Counted from the stretch's first letter, positions 46,510 through 58,147 are shown. The stretch: 64,000 bases of DNA from Affinundibacterium seohonense (GCF_014284305.1 NZ_JACOFW010000008.1:91156-155155); one strand, 5' to 3'. Program-made: numbers and translations. Notes: generated from the sequence alone by a model not told the origin.

Positions 46510-47196
46510 CTAAATTGTTTTTTGATTTCTTAGCGCGATTGCGTAGAGACTGAGTATCTGATGCACTGCTTCATTCGCAGTAATATGAGACGTATCGAGT
46601 ATGAACGCATCTGGTGCGGGTTTGAGAGGCGCTTCTGTGCGAGCCATGTCGCGAGCATCACGTTCTGTCAAATCTTTTACCAAGTCTTCCATATTAGCAG
46701 GAAAACCCTTTTCAATCAATTGCTTATAGCGACGATTTGCACGCGCTTCCACACTTGCAGTTAAAAAGACTTTTTGTATCGCATCTGGAAAGATGACTGT
46801 ACCCATATCGCGCCCATCTGCGACCAAACCTGGCGTTTGTCGAAATGATACTTGCAACTCGACTAAAGCCTTGCGAACCAGTGGCAGAACGGCAATTTTT
46901 GAGGCGGCGACGCCAATTGCCTCTTCTCTCACGGCGTCCGTGACATCATCACCCGCGAGATAGACATGGCCTTTTTCAAAACGACAAGGCAACACACGTG
47001 CCAAATCAGCAATTTGTTGCTCTTCCCACAAATCAATCCCCTGACGTATTGCAGACAAGGCAGTCAAGCGATACAGTGCGCCAGAATCGAGGTAGTGAAA
47101 ACCCAATTGCTTGGCGACACGATGTGCTACCGTACCTTTACCTGATGCGGTAGGACCATCAATACTAATAACAGGAATATTGACTGAAGCGTTCAA
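46510..47196 (-). CDS. cmk: Cytidylate kinase
   Basis: 228 residues. P-loop [30 protein letters not shown] and [13 protein letters not shown]. Phosphorylates CMP and dCMP. ATGA overlap with the aroA stop, so coupled to aroA. Confidence 0.95.
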   Translation of the reverse strand: MNASVNIPVISIDGPTASGKGTVAHRVAKQLGFHYLDSGALYRLTALSAIRQGIDLWEEQQIADLARVLPCRFEKGHVYLAGDDVTDAVREEAIGVAASKIAVLPLVRKALVELQVSFRQTPGLVADGRDMGTVIFPDAIQKVFLTASVEARANRRYKQLIEKGFPANMEDLVKDLTERDARDMARTEAPLKPAPDAFILDTSHITANEAVHQILSLYAIALRNQKTI

Positions 47197-48530
47197 AATA
47201 AATCCTCGTGTTTGATTTTAACAAAGGCTTCAAAGAATTCTGGAAACGTTTTAGCGACACATTTAGGATCATTAATCCGCATTGCGGCTCCTCGTCGCGC
47301 GACGCCATCCAATGTCGCCAATGAAAAGCACATCGCCATTCTATGATCATCATATGTATCTATCGTCGCTGGCGCAAGTTCTGCTGGTGGAGTAACGGTC
47401 ATAAAATCTTGACCTTCCTCAACGATCGCACCGAGTTTGCGCAACTCTGTTGCCATTGCCACAATTCGATCCGTTTCTTTGACGCGCCAACTTTCAATAT
47501 TTCGCAAAGTGGTCGTGCCATTTGCATACAAAGCAGCGATCGCGATAGTCATTGCGGCATCTGGAATGTGGTTGAAATCCATATCAATCGCTTGCAAGGC
47601 CCCCTGTGTTTCCGCCTCTATCCAATTGTCACCCATGGTGATTTTGGCACCCATCTTTTCTAAAGCCTCGGCGAAGCGCGCATCGCCTTGTATGCTGATT
47701 TTACCCACACCTTCAACCCGAATTGGACCGCCTGCAATGGCACCTGCAGCCAAGAAGTACGATGCCGATGAGGCATCTCCTTCCACATAGATTACCCCTG
47801 GTGACACATAATGTTGACCGGTCTTGATCGTAAATCGTTGCCAGCCATCGCGCACAACTTCCACTCCAAAACGCGCCATCAAGTTCAAAGTAATTTCGAT
47901 ATAAGGTTTAGAAATCAAATCACCAACAACCTCAATCACTACATCGCTATGATGCGCTGCTAACGGTGACGCCATCAACAGGGCAGTTAAAAATTGGCTA
48001 GAAACATTACCTTTCACTTGCATCTTCTGCGCATGGATATGACCGCGTTTAATATGCAATGGCGGATAGCCAGAATTACCTGTGTAATCAATCTGCGCTC
48101 CCACTGCATTCAAGGCATCAACTAAATCGCCAATAGGACGCTCATGCATACGCGCCACGCCGTGCACGGTGTAATCACCACCCAAGACCGCCAGTGCGGC
48201 GACCAAAGGACGAATTGCGGTACCAGCATTTCCCATAAACAAATCAGCATGATGATTTGGAAAAGCGCCATTCGCGCCGACGACGGTGTAATTATTGGTT
48301 TGACCTTCTTGCACCCAATGGACACCGAGCTTTTGTAAGGCATTGAGCATCACCATAGTATCGTCTGATGCAAGCAGATCATGGATCTGCGTTGTCCCTT
48401 TAGACAATGCTGCCAACAACAAAATTCGATTTGAAATACTCTTGGATCCCGGCAAGCGAACCGTACCCTGTACTTTCATCACTGGATGCAAATCAAGATA
48501 GGGTGGGTAATGTTTAGTTTGATCTTTCAT
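47193..48530 (-). CDS. aroA: 3-phosphoshikimate 1-carboxyvinyltransferase (EPSP synthase)
   Basis: 445 residues. [17 protein letters not shown] near the N-terminus, [15 protein letters not shown] (the phosphate/PEP site), and RVKETDRI near the C-terminus. The glyphosate-relevant segment reads GNAGTAIRP, the sensitive class I type. Makes EPSP for chorismate. Confidence 0.96.
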   Translation of the reverse strand: MKDQTKHYPPYLDLHPVMKVQGTVRLPGSKSISNRILLLAALSKGTTQIHDLLASDDTMVMLNALQKLGVHWVQEGQTNNYTVVGANGAFPNHHADLFMGNAGTAIRPLVAALAVLGGDYTVHGVARMHERPIGDLVDALNAVGAQIDYTGNSGYPPLHIKRGHIHAQKMQVKGNVSSQFLTALLMASPLAAHHSDVVIEVVGDLISKPYIEITLNLMARFGVEVVRDGWQRFTIKTGQHYVSPGVIYVEGDASSASYFLAAGAIAGGPIRVEGVGKISIQGDARFAEALEKMGAKITMGDNWIEAETQGALQAIDMDFNHIPDAAMTIAIAALYANGTTTLRNIESWRVKETDRIVAMATELRKLGAIVEEGQDFMTVTPPAELAPATIDTYDDHRMAMCFSLATLDGVARRGAAMRINDPKCVAKTFPEFFEAFVKIKHEDLF

Positions 48531-48626
48531 GCTTTTCTCAAATGTCTGACCGTTTTAATTTCTTTGTTCAATTTCGATAGCGATTTTGTCGAATGACTAG
48601 GCAGTGCAAGCTAAGCAACTAGAGAC

Positions 48627-49556
48627 TTAATCACCACCATCTTTATTCTGTGATTCAGCCGCTTCAATTGCAGTAATCCAATTCACACGCGCGGTCTGCG
48701 CTCGACTATAAATCGCCTCTAAAGCGACGCTATCACTAGCCTCTAAACTCGCTCGCAATTGTTGCAACTTGGCGCTGTAAGAATCAAGCTCTTCCAAAAT
48801 CGCTGTGCGATTCGCCAGGCTAATATCTCTCCACATTTCCGGAGATGATCCTGCGATACGCGTAAAATCCCGAAAGCCGCTAGCAGCGTATTGGAATAAG
48901 CGATCCGCGTGCGGTTTTGCGGCGATATCATCAACCAAAGCATAAGCCAACAAATGCGGCAAATGACTCACAGAGGCAAAGACCTGATCATGTTCTTTCG
49001 GGCTCAAATGATGAATAATCGCGCCGCATAAACGCCAAGCTTGTGCAACCAATTCAATTGATTGATCGGCATTTTCTGCTAATAGCGTGATCACCACTTT
49101 TTTACCTACATACAAATCGTCAATCGCCGCTTCAGGACCATTTTTTTCACGCCCAGCTATCGGGTGCGCTGGGATAAATTGTGAGACTTTTTCTTGCAAA
49201 GAAGTTCGCGCCGCAAGCACCACGTCCGCCTTAGTACTTCCCACATCTGTGACGATGGTATTGGATTGCAAATAGGGATAGATCGAGCTAAGTATCTTAG
49301 TCGTTTGCGCAACAGGCGTGGCGATCACAATCAAGTCTGCGTCGGCGATAGCAGATGCCATGTCATCGGTAAAACTATCGATGATACCGAGCTGAAGCGC
49401 TGCTTTTAGAGAAGTTGAATGCCGATCTAATCCCACAACATGCTCGACCGCTCGTGCTTTTTTTAAAGACAAAGCAAAAGAACCACCAATCAGACCAACA
49501 CCGATTAAGGCTATCTTATTAAAAAGTGGACGCGTTTGCGCATCATCATTAATCAT
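48627..49556 (-). CDS. tyrA: Prephenate dehydrogenase
   Basis: 309 residues. NAD(P)-binding IALIGVGLIGGSFALSLKKA and HPIAGREKNGPEAA with the catalytic His. Monofunctional, with no chorismate mutase or ACT domain. Upstream of aroA by about 97 bp, downstream of pheA. Confidence 0.94.
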   Translation of the reverse strand: MINDDAQTRPLFNKIALIGVGLIGGSFALSLKKARAVEHVVGLDRHSTSLKAALQLGIIDSFTDDMASAIADADLIVIATPVAQTTKILSSIYPYLQSNTIVTDVGSTKADVVLAARTSLQEKVSQFIPAHPIAGREKNGPEAAIDDLYVGKKVVITLLAENADQSIELVAQAWRLCGAIIHHLSPKEHDQVFASVSHLPHLLAYALVDDIAAKPHADRLFQYAASGFRDFTRIAGSSPEMWRDISLANRTAILEELDSYSAKLQQLRASLEASDSVALEAIYSRAQTARVNWITAIEAAESQNKDGGD

Positions 49557-49672
49557 CGGGAAACCAGTGGTTTAATTTTTACAACATTGACCATATTCAA
49601 ACCGTCATAACTGCATGCACAGCAATGTCGAGAAGGAAAAATCCGCTCGACGAGACCTCAACTATGCTCAGA

Positions 49673-50746
49673 TCAGACCGTACAAGGATACGATCCTAGA
49701 ATTTTGAAAAACGCGGCGTCCTGATTCAACTCATCCATCGCTGCCTTCACCTTGGCATCCATCGCATGCCCCTCTACATCAACGTAGAAGTAATATTCCC
49801 AGTTACCAGTGCGCGCCGGACGGGACTCAAAACGCGTCATGGACACACCATGCTTAGACAAGGGTGCCAGTAAGTTGTAAACAGCACCCGCTTTATTCGG
49901 CGTCGCCAAAACGATAGAAGTTTGATCCTTACCGCTTGGCGTCGTGTTCAAACGCCCGACCACGGCAAAGCGCGTGCGATTATGCGGATCATCTTGAATA
50001 TGTGCGCTGACGATACCAAGGTTATATTGATGTCCAGCGATTTCACTGGCAATCGCGGCGACACTGAAATCCGCACTCGCCATGCGCGCCGCTTCGGCAT
50101 TCGATGCCACTGCTTGTCGCTCCACATGCGGATAGTGTTGATTGAGCCAAGCCTGACATTGCGCCAAAGCTTGTGAGTGGGCGCAGATGCGTGTCACACC
50201 TTCCATCGTGCCCGATTTACTCATCAAACTATGTTGCACAGCAATTGCAACTTCGCCGCTGATCGCCAAGCTTGTTTGCAAGAGCAAATCTAAAGTGCGG
50301 TTAATCGCACCTTCAGAAGAATTCTCAATCGGCACTACACCGAAATCAGCAGTACCCGCTTCAGTCGCACGAAAAACTTCATCAATAGAAATACAAGGTA
50401 AAGCTTCGATAGCACGACCAAACTGTTTGTACACAGCTTGTTCACTAAAGGTACCCACCGGACCGAGAAATGCCACCACAACACGGCGCTCTAATGCGCG
50501 ACATGCTGACATCACTTCGCGAAAAATCAGTTGAATATCCTCATTGAGCAAAGGGCCAGTATTTTTTGCAGCCATATTGCGTAACACTTGGGCCTCGCGC
50601 TCAGGACGAAATACTGGCGCATTAGTCTCGGCTTTAACGTGACCGACCTCTTGCGCAACACTGGCGCGTTGATTCAGCAATTCCAAAATCGCCGCATCAA
50701 TGGCGTCGATTTTCTCTCTAAGTGGGAGTAATTTGTTGTCGTTCAT
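49673..50746 (-). CDS. pheA: Bifunctional chorismate mutase/prephenate dehydratase (P-protein)
   Basis: 357 residues: AroQ chorismate mutase (about 5-85; LREKIDAIDAAILELLNQRA), prephenate dehydratase (about 93-270; AFLGPVGTFSEQA, NSSEGAINRTLDLL) and C-terminal ACT domain (about 280-355; NKAGAVYNLLAPLSKHGVSMTRFESRP). Phenylalanine branch; feedback via ACT. In the serC-pheA-tyrA-aroA order. Confidence 0.96.
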   Translation of the reverse strand: MNDNKLLPLREKIDAIDAAILELLNQRASVAQEVGHVKAETNAPVFRPEREAQVLRNMAAKNTGPLLNEDIQLIFREVMSACRALERRVVVAFLGPVGTFSEQAVYKQFGRAIEALPCISIDEVFRATEAGTADFGVVPIENSSEGAINRTLDLLLQTSLAISGEVAIAVQHSLMSKSGTMEGVTRICAHSQALAQCQAWLNQHYPHVERQAVASNAEAARMASADFSVAAIASEIAGHQYNLGIVSAHIQDDPHNRTRFAVVGRLNTTPSGKDQTSIVLATPNKAGAVYNLLAPLSKHGVSMTRFESRPARTGNWEYYFYVDVEGHAMDAKVKAAMDELNQDAAFFKILGSYPCTV

Positions 50747-50929
50747 TTGAAAACCTAAAAACCGTTTTTAGATCAACCGCACACCAAGTGCGGTTGAAGA
50801 TTTTAAATAATATATTCAATCTTATTCAAGCTTATGACTTGACTCATCAGCGCCACGGTTTCTAGGTGATGGTGGGTACCATGCGAAGAAAGGGCTGATG
50901 ATTTCGACTAGTTTATTGAGCGGATTTCA

Positions 50930-52033
50930 CTAAGTATTTGCACCCGCAAAATCCCGCATAAATTCAACCAATGCCTGCACACCCTCAATCGGCATTGCGT
51001 TATAAATCGAAGCACGCATACCGCCGACCGACTTATGTCCTTTCAACTGCAACAAACCCCGCTCTTTTGCGGCAGCCAAAAAAGCTGCATTCAAGGATTC
51101 ATCTTTCAAGTAGAAAGGCACATTCATGCGTGACCGAAATTCCTTATCAACGCGCGTAACGTAAAAATCTGTACTATCTAAATAGTCGTATAACAAATTC
51201 GCTTTGGCGATATTCTTTTGCTCCATCACCGCAACGCCACCTTGACGTTTCAGCCATTGGAATACCAAACCTGCAATATAGATGGAATACGTCGGTGGCG
51301 TGTTATACATGGAGTCGTTATCTGCAACGATTTTCCAGTCAAATGCCGAAGGGCAAATTGGCAAAGCCGAACCGAGTAAATCTTCGCGCACTATGACCAA
51401 GGTCAAACCAGCAGGGCCGATATTTTTTTGCGCACCACCAAAAATCACGCCGTATTTCGACACATCGATGACACGCGACAAAATATGAGAAGACATATCC
51501 GCCACCAATGGCGCGCCATTCGTTTGCTGCGCTACATCTGGAACAAAATGATATTCAACACCATCGATGGTTTCGTTGGTGCAGAGGTGCACGTAGGCTG
51601 CGTCTTTCGTTAAATTCCACGAAGAAGGATCTGGCACACCGTTAAAGCCAGCATTCTCGCTGGATGCGGCGATATTCACGTTCGCGTATTTCTTCGCTTC
51701 TTTAATCGACTTGCCGCTCCACGAACCAGTATGGATAAAGTCAACAGTAGCAGGCTGTGCTTTGCGTCCTACCAAATTCATAGGAACAATGGCGTTTTCG
51801 CCTAAACCACCGCCTTGTAAAAACAGAATTTTATAGTTGGCAGGTACGTTCAATAATTCACGCAAATCAGCCTGCGCTTGCGCTAGGATAGACATGAACT
51901 CTGGCCCACGATGACTCATTTCCATCACCGACATACCGCTACCATGCCAATCCAACATCTCACTTGCTGCTTGTTGCAAGACTTCTTTGGGTAAGACGGC
52001 TGGGCCGGCTGAGAAATTGTAGATCGTATTCAT
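50930..52033 (-). CDS. serC: Phosphoserine aminotransferase
   Basis: 367 residues. [17 protein letters not shown] at the N-terminus and PLP lysine in [20 protein letters not shown]. Class V aminotransferase for serine and pyridoxal phosphate synthesis. Lies between gyrA and pheA, a conserved order in Betaproteobacteria. Confidence 0.96.
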   Translation of the reverse strand: MNTIYNFSAGPAVLPKEVLQQAASEMLDWHGSGMSVMEMSHRGPEFMSILAQAQADLRELLNVPANYKILFLQGGGLGENAIVPMNLVGRKAQPATVDFIHTGSWSGKSIKEAKKYANVNIAASSENAGFNGVPDPSSWNLTKDAAYVHLCTNETIDGVEYHFVPDVAQQTNGAPLVADMSSHILSRVIDVSKYGVIFGGAQKNIGPAGLTLVIVREDLLGSALPICPSAFDWKIVADNDSMYNTPPTYSIYIAGLVFQWLKRQGGVAVMEQKNIAKANLLYDYLDSTDFYVTRVDKEFRSRMNVPFYLKDESLNAAFLAAAKERGLLQLKGHKSVGGMRASIYNAMPIEGVQALVEFMRDFAGANT

Positions 52034-52057
52034 GGTCTTTGAACCGTTGCATTAAAA

Positions 52058-52174
52058 CGTAGGGTGGGCACGATCTTTGTGCCCACGCGTCCGACCGATG
52101 TCAGACTTTTTAGATAAATATTTTCCGAAGTATTTAACCGTAACGTGTGGGCACAAAAGCGTGCCCACCCTACG
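52058..52174. repeat. Inverted-repeat element between gyrA and serC (MITE or REP-like)
   Basis: CGTAGGGTGGGCACG (52058-52072) is the exact reverse complement of CGTGCCCACCCTACG (52160-52174), and the inner TTGTGCCCACGCG/CGTGTGGGCACAA pieces pair too. The 117-bp unit lies exactly in the gap, ending at the gyrA stop codon. This type of GGGTGGGCACG terminal repeat occurs as a dispersed repeat in many genomes; no second copy is in this window. Confidence 0.7.
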
Positions 52175-52175
52175 A

Positions 52176-54824
52176 TTATTCTTCTACAGCCGCATCACCG
52201 CTAGCATCAGCAATTACTTCGACACCTTCAACAGCTTCTGGATCAGCATCGGTTTCAACAATACGTTGCAAGCCGGAGAGCTTAGTACCATCTTCGACCG
52301 CAATCAAAGTCACGCCTTGCGTTGCACGACCCATTTCACGGATTTCAGACACACGAGTACGGATCAACACGCCACCAGTCGTAATCAACATAATTTCGTC
52401 TGTTGGTTCGACCAGTGTCGCAGCAACGACTTTACCGTTACGTTCAGAAGTTTGAATTGCGATCATGCCCTTAGTGCCACGACCATGACGTGTGTACTCC
52501 GTAATTGGGGTACGTTTACCGAAGCCATTCTCAGTCGCAGTTAACACTGATTGCTGTTCATTTTCGGCGACCAACAAGGCGATAACTTGCTGACCTTCTT
52601 CCAGATTCATACCACGCACACCACGAGCTGTACGCCCCATAGGACGGACATCATTTTCGTCAAAGCGCACGGCCTTGCCGGAATCGGAGAACAACATGAC
52701 ATCATGCTTACCATCAGTCAATGCGGCACCGATCAGGAAGTCGCCGTCATCCAAATCAACCGCAATAATGCCGGCCTTACGTGGATTACTGAAATCATTC
52801 AATGCAGTTTTCTTCACGGTACCCAAACTAGTCGCCATGAAAATGTAATGATCTTCAGGGAAAGTACGGTTATCGCCAGACAATGGCAGAATCACGGTAA
52901 TTTTTTCACCGTCTTGCAATGGGAACATATTCACAATCGGCTTACCGCGTGAATTGCGCGAACCTTGTGGCACTTCCCACACTTTCAACCAATACAAACG
53001 ACCACGGTTTGAGAAGCATAAGATGTAATCATGCGTATTCGCAACGAACAATTGTTCGATCCAGTCGTCATCCTTCGTTGCAGTCGCTTGCTTGCCACGA
53101 CCACCACGTTTTTGTGCGCGGTATTCTGAGAGTGGTTGCGACTTCATATAACCAGTATGCGACAAAGTCACGACCATATCGACCGGTGTAATCAAATCTT
53201 CGGTTTCGAGATCGGTCGCATTCAAAACGATTTCTGAACGACGTGCATCTTTATTGCCGATACCATATTCGTTCATGCAAGCTGTCATTTCATCAGTAAT
53301 GATGACGGTAACACGTTCTGGCTTGGACAAAATATCCAAAAGATCTGCAATTTCAGCCATCACGTCTTTATATTCATTAACGATCTTGTCTTGTTCCAAA
53401 CCTGTCAAACGTTGCAAACGCATTTGCAAAATTTCTTGGGCTTGATCGTCGGACAATTTGTACAAACCATCTGTTTGAATACCGTAATGCTTAGGCAAAC
53501 TCTCCGGACGGAAAGCTTCGATGCCGCCTGGATTATCCGCAGCGGTACGCGTCAACATTTCACGCACCATGGAACTATCCCATGCGCGGTTCATCAATTC
53601 AACTTTAGCCAACGGCGGTGTTGGAGCGGCTTTAATAATCGCGATGAAATCGTCGATATTCGCCAAGGCAACAGCCAAGCCTTCCAATACATGACCACGG
53701 TCACGTGCTTTACGCAATTCAAAAACAGTACGACGTGTGACCACTTCACGGCGATGCGACAAGAAGCATTCGAGCATTTGCTTCAAGTTCAATAACTTCG
53801 GTTGACCATTTACCAGTGCAACCATGTTCATACCGAAGGTGTCTTGCAATTGCGTTTGTTTGTACAAATTATTCAACACAACTTCAGGAACTTCGCCACG
53901 CTTCAATTCGATCACTACGCGCATACCCGACTTATCGGATTCATCACGAATATCGGAAATACCTTCGAGCTTCTTATCGCGCACGTTTTCCGCGATACGT
54001 TCTAACAAGGATTTTTTATTAACTTGGTACGGCAACTCATCGACGATAATCGCTGTGCGACCTTCTTTGCCATATTCTTCAAAGTGGGTCTTAGCACGCA
54101 TTACCACGCGACCACGACCTGTACGATAACCATCACGAACACCAGAAACGCCGTAGATCAAACCAGCCGTTGGGAAATCTGGCGCTGGAATAATTTCGAT
54201 CAATTCATCAATCGTGCATTCTGGATTTCGCAAGACATGCAAAGCGCCATTGATGATTTCTGTAATATTATGTGGCGGAATGTTCGTCGCCATACCAACC
54301 GCAATACCTGACGAACCATTGATCAACAAATTTGGAATGCGGGTTGGCAGAACGGAAGGCTCTTTTTCTTTACCATCATAGTTAGGAACGAAATCAACGG
54401 TTTCTTTGTCGATATCAGCCAAAATTTCATTGGCGATTTTATCTAAGCGGCACTCGGTATAACGCATCGCCGCTGCATTATCACCGTCGACAGAACCGAA
54501 GTTACCCTGTCCGTCAACCAAGGTGTAACGCAAAGAGAAATCCTGCGCCATACGCACCAAAGTATCGTAAATTGAAGCATCACCATGCGGGTGATACTTA
54601 CCCATAACTTCACCGACCACACGCGCACATTTAACGAATGGGCGGTTGTAGACGTTATTCATTTCATGCATCGCGAACAAAACGCGTCTATGCACAGGTT
54701 TTAAACCATCACGCACGTCCGGCAAAGCACGGCCTACGATAACGCTCATCGCGTAATCGAGGTAGCTCTTGCGCATTTCTTCTTCAAGGGAAATCGGGAG
54801 TGTTTCTTTTGCGAATTGATCCAT
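52176..54824 (-). CDS. gyrA: DNA gyrase subunit A
   Basis: 882 residues. Catalytic Tyr in [10 protein letters not shown], quinolone-resistance region [13 protein letters not shown] at 78-90 where position 83 is Ala and 84 Ser (E. coli has Ser83-Ala84), six beta-pinwheel blades with the GyrA box QKRGGRGK, and an acidic tail. Cuts and rejoins the DNA gate strand with GyrB. First gene of the block running through serC. Confidence 0.97.
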   Translation of the reverse strand: MDQFAKETLPISLEEEMRKSYLDYAMSVIVGRALPDVRDGLKPVHRRVLFAMHEMNNVYNRPFVKCARVVGEVMGKYHPHGDASIYDTLVRMAQDFSLRYTLVDGQGNFGSVDGDNAAAMRYTECRLDKIANEILADIDKETVDFVPNYDGKEKEPSVLPTRIPNLLINGSSGIAVGMATNIPPHNITEIINGALHVLRNPECTIDELIEIIPAPDFPTAGLIYGVSGVRDGYRTGRGRVVMRAKTHFEEYGKEGRTAIIVDELPYQVNKKSLLERIAENVRDKKLEGISDIRDESDKSGMRVVIELKRGEVPEVVLNNLYKQTQLQDTFGMNMVALVNGQPKLLNLKQMLECFLSHRREVVTRRTVFELRKARDRGHVLEGLAVALANIDDFIAIIKAAPTPPLAKVELMNRAWDSSMVREMLTRTAADNPGGIEAFRPESLPKHYGIQTDGLYKLSDDQAQEILQMRLQRLTGLEQDKIVNEYKDVMAEIADLLDILSKPERVTVIITDEMTACMNEYGIGNKDARRSEIVLNATDLETEDLITPVDMVVTLSHTGYMKSQPLSEYRAQKRGGRGKQATATKDDDWIEQLFVANTHDYILCFSNRGRLYWLKVWEVPQGSRNSRGKPIVNMFPLQDGEKITVILPLSGDNRTFPEDHYIFMATSLGTVKKTALNDFSNPRKAGIIAVDLDDGDFLIGAALTDGKHDVMLFSDSGKAVRFDENDVRPMGRTARGVRGMNLEEGQQVIALLVAENEQQSVLTATENGFGKRTPITEYTRHGRGTKGMIAIQTSERNGKVVAATLVEPTDEIMLITTGGVLIRTRVSEIREMGRATQGVTLIAVEDGTKLSGLQRIVETDADPEAVEGVEVIADASGDAAVEE

Positions 54825-55393
54825 TGGCGGTCAGACTTGTCTAAGTGCTTAAAAAAACAGCAGTAAGCTTGGTTAAAATAACAAGCCAGCACGAGGCTGG
54901 CGGAAGACCTGCATCTCTTCACTAAATAATTGCACGACTCTTATTTAAATTAACGCGACCAACATTTAGTGTTCAACTGCTCATTTTAACACGGCTCTCT
55001 TGCGCAATCAGCGTTTTTCTAGTTCTTCAAAGTTCACTCATACACCCATCCAAATCGCCAAAGGCAAATCCCTCAAAATCAATCACAATTCTTTATCAGA
55101 TCGCAACAAATTCGAAGTCACGAGTCGTGATTTTTCCTGTTGCCAAAAAAAGACAATAATTTTCACCATATAGCGAGGCGTTGATACATTTCAAGGAAGC
55201 TGGAAAGACTTATGGCAAACTCTACTTGCCGAAAAACACCAGCTTGCACTACAAATTAGAACAGTTCTGCTATGAGAGTCACACTGTTGTCATTGAGCAC
55301 GTGTTAAAATTCTACTTTTACAGAATTTGTATCTTGCACTTTTGCATTTTTTAACGCAGTTTTCTGCGCTTATTCTCAACCGAGGGAAAATAT
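54825..55393. promoter_or_regulatory. Divergent promoter region between gyrA and ompA
   Basis: About 570 bp without a gene. It must carry the gyrA promoter (minus) and the ompA promoter (plus); the right part is T/A-rich with a GAGG ribosome binding site before ompA. No confident promoter pair was chosen. Confidence 0.5.
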
Positions 55394-56071
55394 ATGAAAC
55401 TTTTAGTCAAGCTCGCGATTGCAGCAACAGCGGTTGCTTCTTTTTCTGCATCTGCTCAAACCACCATCACTGACATTAAAGCAAATACGCCGTATAGCGC
55501 TTATGTTCAAGACGCACGTGGCATCATCGTTCGCGATCCATTCGGTTTGTGCTGGCGCACTGGCTATTACACACCTGCCGATGCTGTTGCAGGCTGTGAT
55601 TTGCCATTAGTTCCACCAGCACCGCCAGCACCAGTTGCTCCACCAGCACCGGTTGCTCCGCCACCACCGCCACCAGCACCAGCTCCTGCTCCAGCGCCAG
55701 TTCCTACATCTGAAAAAGTGACTTTTGCAGCTGATGCGTTTTTTGATTTCGACAAAGCAATTTTGAAACCTGAAGCGAAAGTAAAATTGGATGACATGGC
55801 TTCTAAATTGAAAGATGTCAACCTAGAAGTGATCGTCGCAGTTGGTCACACGGATTCTGTTGGTACAGATGAATACAATCAAAAATTGTCTATCCGTCGC
55901 TCTGACGCAGTAAAGGCTTACATCATCAGCCGCGGTATCGATGCAAAACGTGTTTTCTCCGAAGGTAAAGGCGAAAAACAACCTGTTGCTGATAACAAAA
56001 CTAAAGAAGGCCGCGCTAAAAACCGCCGCGTTGAAATCGAAGTGGTTGGTACACGCACGATCACTAAGTAA
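55394..56071 (+). CDS. ompA: OmpA family outer membrane protein, small betaproteobacterial type
   Basis: 225 residues. Signal peptide ending SASAQ, short N-terminal part with GLCWRTGYYTP and AGCDLP, a Pro/Ala-rich linker (about 73-103), and the C-terminal OmpA peptidoglycan-binding domain (about 108-218; FFDFDKAILKPEAKVKLD, VGHTDSVGTDEYNQKLSIRRSDAVKAYI, GRAKNRRVEIEV). No beta-barrel of normal size, as in related short OmpA proteins. Strong ribosome binding site and terminator; probably highly expressed. Confidence 0.93.
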   Translation: MKLLVKLAIAATAVASFSASAQTTITDIKANTPYSAYVQDARGIIVRDPFGLCWRTGYYTPADAVAGCDLPLVPPAPPAPVAPPAPVAPPPPPPAPAPAPAPVPTSEKVTFAADAFFDFDKAILKPEAKVKLDDMASKLKDVNLEVIVAVGHTDSVGTDEYNQKLSIRRSDAVKAYIISRGIDAKRVFSEGKGEKQPVADNKTKEGRAKNRRVEIEVVGTRTITK

Positions 56072-56090
56072 TCTTAAATTTGCTTAGACA

Positions 56091-56117
56091 AAAACCCGCT
56101 TCGGCGGGTTTTTTTAT
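56091..56117 (+). terminator. Terminator after ompA
   Basis: AAAACCCGC, TTCG-type loop, GCGGGTTTT plus T-run: a textbook hairpin with a stable tetraloop. Confidence 0.93.
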
Positions 56118-56284
56118 GGCCAATCAAAAAAGTTTCAGTTTCTCTCACAAGCAATATTGGTGAAAAAAACTTTCGCCCTTATTTGCTTTAGAATGACGCC
56201 ACTTTCTTCACAATTAATGAGTGAGTTGATACGCACACACTTATCGCTCACTCGTGTTTATTTTCACTACTGCCAAGAATCCTC

Positions 56285-57010
56285 ATGCCTACAATCGCCC
56301 CCGATAATGCAAACACCAACGTCGATCCGTCTGAAATTCAAAAATTTAGCGATTTGGCGCATCGCTGGTGGGATCCCAGCTCAGAATTTAAACCTTTACA
56401 CGAAATCAACCCGTTGAGACTAGAGTGGATCAATAATATCGCGCCTTTAGCTGGCAGGAAAGTTATCGATATTGGCTGTGGCGGCGGCATCTTGGCAGAA
56501 TCGATGGCAAAGAAAAAAGCCGATGTAACTGGTATTGACTTGTCGGACAAAGCGTTAAAGGTAGCGGACTTACACAGCTTGGAGTCCGGCGTCCAAGTTC
56601 GCTACGAAAAAATCGCGGCCGAAGACTTGGCAGAGCGTGAGGCAGGACAATACGATGTTGTGACCTGCATGGAAATGCTGGAACATGTACCCAACCCAGC
56701 TTCCGTGATCCGCGCTTGTACCAAACTAGTCAAACCCGGCGGCAAAGTGTTTTTCTCTACGATCAACCGCAATCCAAAAGCCTATTTATTCGCCATCATT
56801 GGCGCCGAATATTTATTACAGATGCTCCCTAAGGGAACGCATGATTACGAAAAGTTCATTACACCAGCTGAATTAACCCAAGATATCCGCAATGCCGGAC
56901 TTATCGTCGATGCCATGAAAGGCATGAGCTACAACCCTTTAACCAAAATTTACTCGTTAAATCAAGACACTAGCGTAAATTATTTAGTCGCCTGCACTCG
57001 CCCCCTATGA
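56285..57010 (+). CDS. ubiG: Ubiquinone biosynthesis O-methyltransferase UbiG
   Basis: 241 residues. N-terminal [30 protein letters not shown] is UbiG-specific; SAM site [16 protein letters not shown]; post-motif [11 protein letters not shown]. Performs both O-methylations of ubiquinone. ATGA overlap with gph, so the two are coupled. Confidence 0.95.
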   Translation: MPTIAPDNANTNVDPSEIQKFSDLAHRWWDPSSEFKPLHEINPLRLEWINNIAPLAGRKVIDIGCGGGILAESMAKKKADVTGIDLSDKALKVADLHSLESGVQVRYEKIAAEDLAEREAGQYDVVTCMEMLEHVPNPASVIRACTKLVKPGGKVFFSTINRNPKAYLFAIIGAEYLLQMLPKGTHDYEKFITPAELTQDIRNAGLIVDAMKGMSYNPLTKIYSLNQDTSVNYLVACTRPL

Positions 57011-57684
57011 TTACACCAAAAGCAGTTCTATTTGACTTAGATGGCACGCTTGCTGACACCGCGCCTGATTTGGCGGCAGCGGTCAATCTAATGCGCGTCA
57101 ACCGCGGCTTAATTGCAGCCCCTTATCTTAGCTTGCGCCCTTTTGCCTCAGCAGGTGCACGCGGCTTAATCGGTGCCGGGTTTCAAATCGCACCCGAGCA
57201 TCCAGAGTACGAAGCTATGCGCCTGGAATTTCTCGCGAACTATGAAGCGTCGATTGCCGTGCATAGTCAACTGTTTTCGGGCATCAAAGAGTTACTCAGC
57301 GGACTAGAGCAATTAAATGTCACATGGGGCATTATTACCAATAAGGCAGAAAGATTTACCACCCCTCTGATTCCACAAATCGAGTTAACCGATGCTGCCT
57401 GCGTCATATCTGGAGATACCACTGCCCATGCAAAACCGCATCCCGAACCACTTTTCGAAGCGGCTCGCAGAATTAAAGTTCCGCCCTCTGAATGTTGGTA
57501 TGTTGGCGATGATTTGCGTGATATCCAAGCAGCACAAGCCGCTGGCATGACGAGTGTCGCAGCAGCTTGGGGTTATTGTGGCGCGACAGAACCAACGCAC
57601 TGGAGGGCCGATGCCATACTCGATTCCCCCCTAGAATTATTAGAATTAGTTCGTGGCAAAATATTGCAAACCCAAACAGCGTAA
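57007..57684 (+). CDS. gph: Phosphoglycolate phosphatase (HAD family)
   Basis: 225 residues. HAD motif [15 protein letters not shown], motif II WGIITNK, motif III AKPHPEP and motif [14 protein letters not shown]. Next to ubiG as often seen in Betaproteobacteria. Exact substrate is inferred from family and context. Confidence 0.87.
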   Translation: MITPKAVLFDLDGTLADTAPDLAAAVNLMRVNRGLIAAPYLSLRPFASAGARGLIGAGFQIAPEHPEYEAMRLEFLANYEASIAVHSQLFSGIKELLSGLEQLNVTWGIITNKAERFTTPLIPQIELTDAACVISGDTTAHAKPHPEPLFEAARRIKVPPSECWYVGDDLRDIQAAQAAGMTSVAAAWGYCGATEPTHWRADAILDSPLELLELVRGKILQTQTA

Positions 57685-57699
57685 ATAAATAGTTGAAAC

Positions 57700-57729
57700 T
57701 TGGAGCACTCGCCCCATATAGAGTATACT
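57700..57729 (+). promoter_or_regulatory. Probable ssrA promoter
   Basis: TTGGAG (57700-57705), 18 bases, TATACT (57724-57729), 12 bases before the mature 5' end of tmRNA. Confidence 0.55.
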
Positions 57730-57741
57730 TAGTACCGCTTT

Positions 57742-58101
57742 GGGGTCGACCTGGTTTCGACAGGGGTTGCAAAGCAGCGCAGGGCATACCGAGGCCAGAC
57801 TACCTCGTAAATACAATCTGAAATATATAACTGCAAACGATAACTCGTACGCATTAGCAGCTTAATTGCTCGCTAGCTCTTAACCGCTTCTTCCCTAGGG
57901 CGGGCTGGTAACAGCTTAGAGTCATTTATAGGGAATCGTTTCAAGTTGGGTTACTTAGCTTGGAACTAAATAATAGGTAACTCGTCTTGCCGCAGCGTGT
58001 GCGTTCGCGTCGTCAGGGTTAAATTAAATAACAGCACTAAGTATGTAGAACTGTCTGTAGAGTGCTCTTGGACGCGGGTTCGATTCCCGCCGACTCCACC
58101 A
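57742..58101 (+). ncRNA. ssrA: Transfer-messenger RNA
   Basis: 360 nt. 5' end GGGGTCGACCTGGTTTCGAC, 3' end with T-arm GGTTCGATTCCC, CCGACTCCACCA (3' CCA encoded). The two ends pair as a tRNA-like acceptor stem. The tag reading frame begins at GCA 57833 and reads ANDNSYALAA followed by TAA at 57863-57865, which ends ALAA as do nearly all tags. Pseudoknots are expected in the rest. Rescues stalled ribosomes with SmpB. It has its own promoter and terminator. Confidence 0.97.
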
Positions 58102-58110
58102 AGATTAAAA

Positions 58111-58144
58111 AAAGCTATCCAATTCCTATTGGATGGCTTTTTTT
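58111..58144 (+). terminator. Terminator after ssrA
   Basis: AAAGCTATCCAA (58111-58122) pairs with TTGGATGGCTTT (58129-58140), followed by T residues. Confidence 0.88.
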
Positions 58145-58147
58145 ATT

